64,000 nucleotides of DNA from Ceratodon purpureus (lineage: Eukaryota > Streptophyta > Bryopsida > Pseudoditrichales > Ditrichaceae): positions 695,201 through 759,200 of the forward strand of contig CM026426.1 in the NCBI GenBank assembly GCA_014871385.1, in the 5' to 3' direction. A program made the translations under genes and the position numbers. Numbering within the stretch: the first letter of the stretch is position 1; each line of letters begins with the position of its first letter. Under the pieces are notes generated by a model. It made no database searches, was not told the DNA's origin, and was given only the letters and a program-made list of their open reading frames with translations. Shown piece after piece: positions 58,659-64,000 of this stretch.

Positions 58659-60035
58659 ATGCCGAAGAACAAGAAGCACAAGAATATGGGGGAATGGGCG
58701 AACAAATACGATGACATGCCGAGCTTACGTTGCAAGGATTATATTACGACATTCATCGTGGAATTTTACCAGGAGAACACCCTTGTTTCATTGAACAGTC
58801 GTTACGTTTGGTATGAGGAAGATGGGCCCAAGAAATTCACGTCAGAGATGGAGGTAAAGATTAGGGATCGTTTGATGGATCCGTGCTGGCATTCGGATAC
58901 ACAGAAGCCCGGTTACGATCATTTCGTGTCACAGCGTGCACACGATGCGTTATGGAATGCTCGTGACGTTGTCTAAGTATGCAAGGGAGCAAAGCGGGGG
59001 AGTCGAGGCCTTCAAGGATACTATTACAAAGGCAGATTTCTTCCAGAGACTAATGGCGCCCCTGAGCTCAAGAAAGCATCGACGGGCGTCTATTACTTGG
59101 TGGAATTCTCCGATTGGGATGGAGACAGCGGCCGACTTACGTAGACGGCATTTGACTATTTTGGCAGACTTTGCAATTTTCTATTACTTGGATAAGGAAG
59201 TTCAGAGAGGTGGTTATGCTACCATACGTAGGGTTCGTATCGAGGGAAACCCGGAAATCCCACTATTCTGGGATTTTGCTGAGAAACGGCCGCTCAATAG
59301 GTCTATGAGGCCGGATTTGGCACGTGTGGACCACAACAATGAATCTCTTGCGATAAGGATTCCCCATCCTGATGTCATCCGCTTCATGGCCATTCATCAA
59401 GTGGAACATGTGGGATTCATGTATTGGTGGAACGGTGGGACCCTTCGAGCCATGCTACAGAGAGAAAACGAGGCTCCAAGTGACAGCCCTCGACTACATC
59501 TTCAGAAAGAATGCAGAGAACAGTCCGATTCTAGGGAAGCGTCTCCAACTTTTCCGAAGTAAGCGTACAGAGCTTGCTTGGGCAATGGGGCATTGTGTAA
59601 CATCATAGATGCTGTGCACAAATACGGTTACCTCTACAATGACTTGTCACCGGACAACATCCTACTTCACTTTCCGGAAGATGAGTCCAAGATCTACATC
59701 GGGGTTTGTGACTAGGGCTTGATGACGAAGACACTAGAGAACAGAAGGTCGCCTTGGGTTTTTGAGAGTGTCCATCAGATAGAGGAGACTATGAGGAGGC
59801 GATAGTGGGTGGATCCTCGCGTGGTATACTTACACAAGGAAAGCCAAGATATTAAAATCAATCCAGATTTGACGGTTGCATCGGAGGATTTCGCAGCCGC
59901 GAAGATTGCGGCAAAGATCAACGGGGGCAACATGTGCACGGCATACCACGAAGCGGAGCCAGTAGAAACACGCCATTTCGGGAATATCGGAGAACTCGCA
60001 ACTGTTTTCGAAGGTTACCTTGAGAGAGTTTGCTA
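58659..60035 (+). pseudogene. protein-kinase-like gene with frameshifts and a stop in the DFG-like motif
   Basis: ATG 58659 opens MPKNKKHKNMGEWANKYDD (to 58976). The frame then shifts and resumes with SKYAREQSGGVEAFKDT. The kinase-like part has a glycine-rich loop (VQRGGYATIRRVRI, 59.2 kb), then KYGYLYNDLSPDNILLHF (catalytic loop with Asp and Asn, about 59.63 kb) and IYIGVCD followed by a TAG where DFG-like motifs have their middle residue. The end (VDPRVVYLHKES...EGYLERVC) reaches 60035. At least three frame changes and two stops make it a pseudogene unless introns remove them. The class is unusual: ND-L-S-P instead of RD-x-K. Substrate unknown. Confidence 0.6.
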
Positions 60036-61203
60036 AAACAACAGAGGAACGATTGGTGGACTCGAACATCTTATTAACCGTTTCAGAGATACACACAACT
60101 GGCCCACTCCCTTCGAGCACTACCGCGTGGGTTACTGATATGGAGAGACATATCTACCTTTCCGTATTCCTATAATTTTATAATGTTTTTTTTGTTACCG
60201 GACGGCGGGCATAGCTCTTAGTAGTGAATAGTTATATTTAGACTCTATATTATGATGAGATGTTGGAATCTCAATTTTTGTACATCGGTCAATATTTTGT
60301 TTATAAAGTTTACTTGCATTTGGTTCAAATCTGGTCTCTGTATTGAGATTGGTCTATTTCTGCCCCTTGTATTCTTTGGAAAAAGGATTTGCTCCACACA
60401 TCCAGCTAGAACGGTGATTATGAAAATGATGTGATATGTGAATTGTAACCAATATGCTTTGTACGTTTTAGTCTTAGAAATATTGGCAAGCGTATACTAA
60501 AGTTCTTTTCGTGAAGACGAAAGCGTAAGGGCCGCATAACATGATTGCTCATAATCCCCGGTACAAACAAATAGCTTAAATATTAATATGCATCCCTCGA
60601 AAAGGATCATTCACGATATTCTTATTAATTTAGCAAAAAAAATATTTGAAAATTATTTTGCATATTTGTCTTGAAATTCATAATATTCAACTGGTCGTAA
60701 CCCATGTCAATGGTAAGTTGTCATTTAAAAAATAGTGACATTGATATTAATGTGCACTTAGAATACCGCCAGGAGAAGATTAAAAAGACAAATTCATTTC
60801 AAATGTCATGACAACTACAGTATAGAAGACAACACAAGTACACTCTATTCCACTAATTCTATCTATTCTATTTGCAATATGTGGCACGTGCCAATTTTTT
60901 TGAGTCCGTACATCTTAAACCTCCACCTACAAAACTACAAACTATGTACACACTATGCTTGCATCTTTTACTTTACGCTGTAAATTTGTAATATGCGATG
61001 TCCACATTAAAGACTCGGTACGCTCCGATGCTGTAGAAAGTACTACCATGCACCCCATTCTAATAGTCTCCCCTCCACCCTAATCCATTGTAGTCATATG
61101 GATGATAATAGTTGTCATCATTGGGGAGTTCGCTTGGACCTCCCCGATCGTAAGTTTCTTGTGGCCCGTGCCCTGCAGAATTTGTCAAGGCTCTCAAAAG
61201 TCT
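60036..61203. other. spacer, no gene seen
   Basis: AT-rich intergenic DNA between a plus-strand and a minus-strand gene that converge here. Confidence 0.5.
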
Positions 61204-62562
61204 CTATCTCTCCTCCATCAATCTTTGATTATCTGGTCTAAGGTGAAACGCATGATTCTCCATCTGTAGTACGTAATTTTGCCTTGCCCGCTCCAACTCT
61301 GATTCTTCCTCAAAATAGCTATCTCTTACAACTCGACCGGGAGGGTATCCAAAAGGAGGAGGTGGTACTCTGTCATCGGGATGAAGTACGTTGCGGTTTT
61401 CCCCGCTATTGTGACCAGTACCGTCGTTGTGATAACCTAGAGGTGGAGGAAATATTCTAGGCGGAGTCTGCGAAGATGATCTGTAATCATCTTCTGCAAA
61501 AAGGGCAAATGGGGTAGCATGACCACCATATCTGCGGTATGGAGGGGGAGTTGCGTAATCATCACGTCCCAGTCTCTGCGTAACTTCTTCGCGATCTAGG
61601 AAATAACCGTGAGGTACCTCTCTCGCAGGTGTTCGATGGCGCGGACTAGCACTCCTTGGAAGACTCGGTATTTCCAACCAGCCGTCGTCATAGTTACTAA
61701 AGTATCTTGATCCCGTTGCATAATCCTGCCAAGGTCGTCCCCCAAACGGTCCATATGCATCATCCGCAAAGTCATAGGGTAAATCAGCTCCTTCCGGTTC
61801 CCCGTAGCCATAGCCTCGTTTGTGGGGTCCCACGTCTTGACGATCTCGCGAACGGTGTCCCCCGTGGGTAGAGGTTTGTCGATACTCCTCATGGTTGGTA
61901 CGCGATGACTCTCTGCCACGATGCCCTCTGCGATTCCTGGGATTTTCGTTTGAGCGACGTCCTCGATAGTTGTCTTCATCATCATAGCTTAAACGACGTC
62001 TCTCCTGTTCCTCAACATTTTATTCGATGGCTAGAGTTTGTGTTCCTGCATCTTGTGCTGGTAGACTCTGACGGTTTGAAATATGTAGTGCGGGACAATC
62101 GCTATGTCCAACCCAGTCTGTGTCAAGATCCATGCTTTCTCTGTTCATTCTATCTGTCCTCAGGCCCGAGATTGTGGTCCAGTCAACCCTCTTGTGTAAG
62201 ACTTTCTCCACCCACACCATTGCCATATTCGAATACAACATGATATGAGGTCGGGAGTTCTGGATTCATGCTGCTTGAAACACCTCGTTATATCGAATTT
62301 TGAAATGATCACTTTAACAATTCTCGATCCTGATCTCTCCCCGTGTTGCTTGTTTCTCCGCAGCCTCGGTACGTAGTTGTACTGGGATCAACTTCATGAG
62401 GTGCTTCATCTTCACATATTCCTTGCAAGTTACCATCCTCCATGGTGATGGTTCCTCCTCCCATCCAAACTCTGCTACGCAATCAGGATCATTCGTAGCG
62501 TATGGATCCAAGGGGTGTTTCTTTTTTGGAGTGGAGGATCCTCCCCGGTCGTTACGAGGCAT
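61204..62562 (-). CDS. unrecognised charged, Pro/Tyr/Arg-rich low-complexity protein
   Basis: The minus strand from ATG 62562 reads MPRNDRGGSSTPKKKHPLDP with FGWEEEPSPWRMVTCKEYVK, ending near 62314. After a likely intron a second frame (62241-62020) leads, across one in-frame TAA, into a long Arg/Asp/Tyr/Gly/Pro-rich region (RRGHRGRESSR, GPHKRGYGYGEPEG, PPPPFGYPPGR), with a short helical end (ESELERARQNYVLQMENHAF) stopping at 61204. It looks like an intrinsically disordered protein that could bind nucleic acid. No domain recognised. Its placement opposite the kinase-like gene suggests both are cargo of one element. Confidence 0.4.
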
Positions 62563-62929
62563 GGCGAAAGTCGAGTAAGCGAGTACCTGAGAATACCGTG
62601 TATCGAACCAACCTTGTAACAATGGCTGTGACTTCTCCCCAATGTATAAAAGTTTATTTAATCTCGTATATATCTAGTGCATAAGGACCGAAACAAAACC
62701 TAGAACTCCTGCCAAAAAACCGTAGGTATGAAGCACTATTTTGTTGGTTTCATAATAACCAACAAACGGTACTGATAATCTTAAACACAATCCCACGATA
62801 ACCCGTGGGGAAGTAGAAAAAGCTTGGAGGAACGCAACTGAGCTGAAGTAAATCCAGCACATGTAGCACGAGCACCCAAGTGGAGAAAAAGGATGCATAG
62901 TCAGCCTTTTATGCTGGCCCGAACCCCTA
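62563..62929. other. presumed 5' region of the minus-strand gene
   Basis: No domain recognised in the short frames. Confidence 0.35.
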
Positions 62930-63430
62930 GACGGCCAGTTAGGTCAAACGACGGCCCCCTACGGCCGTTGGATCTCGGGGAATGGAGAATCCAACGGCCG
63001 TAACTGGTCCGTCGCGGGACCGGTCGCGGCCGTCCAGGAACACGGTCGCGACCGGTCGTGCGGCCGCGACCGCTCCACAAAGGGTGCGTCGGTGGCCCCC
63101 GCAATCGCAGCCTCCCGACCGCAGGTTGGCCCACGGCCATCCCCAAGGTCGGCCGCGACCCAACACGAGGTGACCGCCGTGGGCCACCTCGCGGTCGGAG
63201 GCTGCGGCCGCGTGGTCGGCCCCTCCGACTGCGGGTTCGGAGACGGCCGTCCCCAGGGACGACCTTGTCCGACCCCGCGTGGACGGCCGCAGCCGACCCC
63301 GGGGTCGGGGGGCTGCGACCGCGGTGTCGGCCGTGGCCGTCCCCGGGGACGGCCCAGGATCTTCTAGCCGGAGAAGATCCGACGGCCTCGGGCGACGGCC
63401 GTCCAAGTGGGGACGGCCATGGGAGGGGGG
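62930..63430. repeat. second GC-rich tract dense in GGCCGTCC/GACGGCC
   Basis: Same vocabulary as 57655-58376, here upstream of a pyrimidine-rich stretch (63440-63515). Open frames on both strands are Pro/Arg/Gly-rich artefacts. Confidence 0.65.
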
Positions 63431-63516
63431 GAGGGTCCAAGGAACTCCCCTCTCCTTTTGTTTTCTCTCCTCTCCTCCCCCCCTCTCCTCCCCTACTCTC
63501 CCCCCTCCTTCTCGTC

Positions 63517-63544
63517 CCAAACAATCTCACTTGGGATTGTTTGG
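63517..63544. other. 10-bp perfect hairpin
   Basis: CCAAACAATC (63517-63526) and GATTGTTTGG (63535-63544) with an 8-base loop, just after the pyrimidine-rich tract. Role unknown. Confidence 0.6.
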
Positions 63545-64000
63545 ACAGCGAATCTGCCCCAAAGAGAAAATTCAGACATATCCTGGATATTGTGGGGAAT
63601 GTCCTGAAGATTTTGTGATCGGGGAGGTGGGGTCGACGTTTAAAATTGGGATCCAATGAACTATGTGATATTTTGCTTCTTTGGGGGTGGATAACCCCCT
63701 AGGATCTACAAATAATGTGAACATGTTTATGAAGAAGAATATATATTCTATTGAATGGAAAGAATCGTAATTATTGTGGGTATACTTAAACAGTTTTTAA
63801 CCAATTTTCATTTAAAGAAACCAAGTTACTCATGTTGTAGCATATGGTAATGAATTAACTTTTTATAATAACGAATCAAAAGAGTAAATGTCAACAACGA
63901 GATGATAAAAGGAACATCGCGGTGAAAATGCATTAAAAGTAATTCACCGCATAAATTCATGTACACACTTGGTTTTTCATGCGGTGCAACTTACGTTTAC
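63545..64000. other. no gene seen
   Basis: Turns AT-rich after 63660 and continues to the window edge; nothing recognisable. Confidence 0.5.

Noticed and set aside
62901..63659. Several 100-250-codon frames on both strands
   Set aside because: Same GC artefact in the second tract; no domain.

Overview
The window reads as a transposon-dense stretch of a large green-lineage (plant or streptophyte-alga) genome. Genes are split by short GT-AG introns. One gene is a SUVR-type SET protein, a plant family. A decayed host gene is an SLC13/SAC1-type transporter with RCK_C domains, a type I associate with algae and bryophytes. A charophyte such as Chara would fit, but this is inference and species cannot be read from the sequence. 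No rRNA, tRNA or CRISPR array was seen.

Layout. 1-962: flank with a protein-kinase-like fragment. 972-15069: a nearly intact 14.1-kb Mutator-like element (MULE) with 9-bp target duplications, 243-bp inverted repeats differing at one base, a four-exon transposase on + and a six-exon zinc-finger/Ulp1-protease gene on -. At least 33 copies of the 8-mer GTGACACT are scattered through it. 15291-16085: decayed SLC13-type transporter. 16.1-21.55 kb: mostly AT-rich, no clear gene. 21.97-34.06 kb: a long coiled-coil/zinc/repeat gene, a SUVR-like histone methyltransferase and, convergent to them, a spliced DDE-type transposase-like gene; its introns and spacers are crowded with GTAC.

34.07-44.27 kb: an ORF1-like RRM/coiled-coil protein, an 18-bp minisatellite and a striking non-LTR retrotransposon. 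Its long ORF carries, in order, a hydrophobic N-terminus, a 2A ribosome-skipping motif, an APE endonuclease, reverse transcriptase, RNase H and an RLE-type second endonuclease. This resembles Dualen/RandI dual-endonuclease elements, with a 2A added. 44.66-51.62 kb: a decayed L1-type LINE on -, split by a short terminal-inverted-repeat element that is itself split by a solo LTR. 52.7-53.9 kb: a recent large inverted repeat. 54.4-55.7 kb: a decayed unrecognised gene. 56.77-57.38 kb: a second solo LTR of the same family. 57.6-63.4 kb: a decayed kinase-like gene and a charged low-complexity gene, bounded by two GC-rich tracts full of GGCCGTCC/GGACGGCC.

How parts fit. The MULE genes look like a matched mobilisation module, and the dispersed 8-mer is best read as binding sites for an element-encoded protein, comparable in logic to the VANC/VANDAL motifs of Arabidopsis (inference). 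The GTAC-rich and GGCCGTCC-rich regions may be two more large elements with their own motif, but I found no ends for either. Exon joins are my reading of frames and GT-AG signals and have no transcript support.
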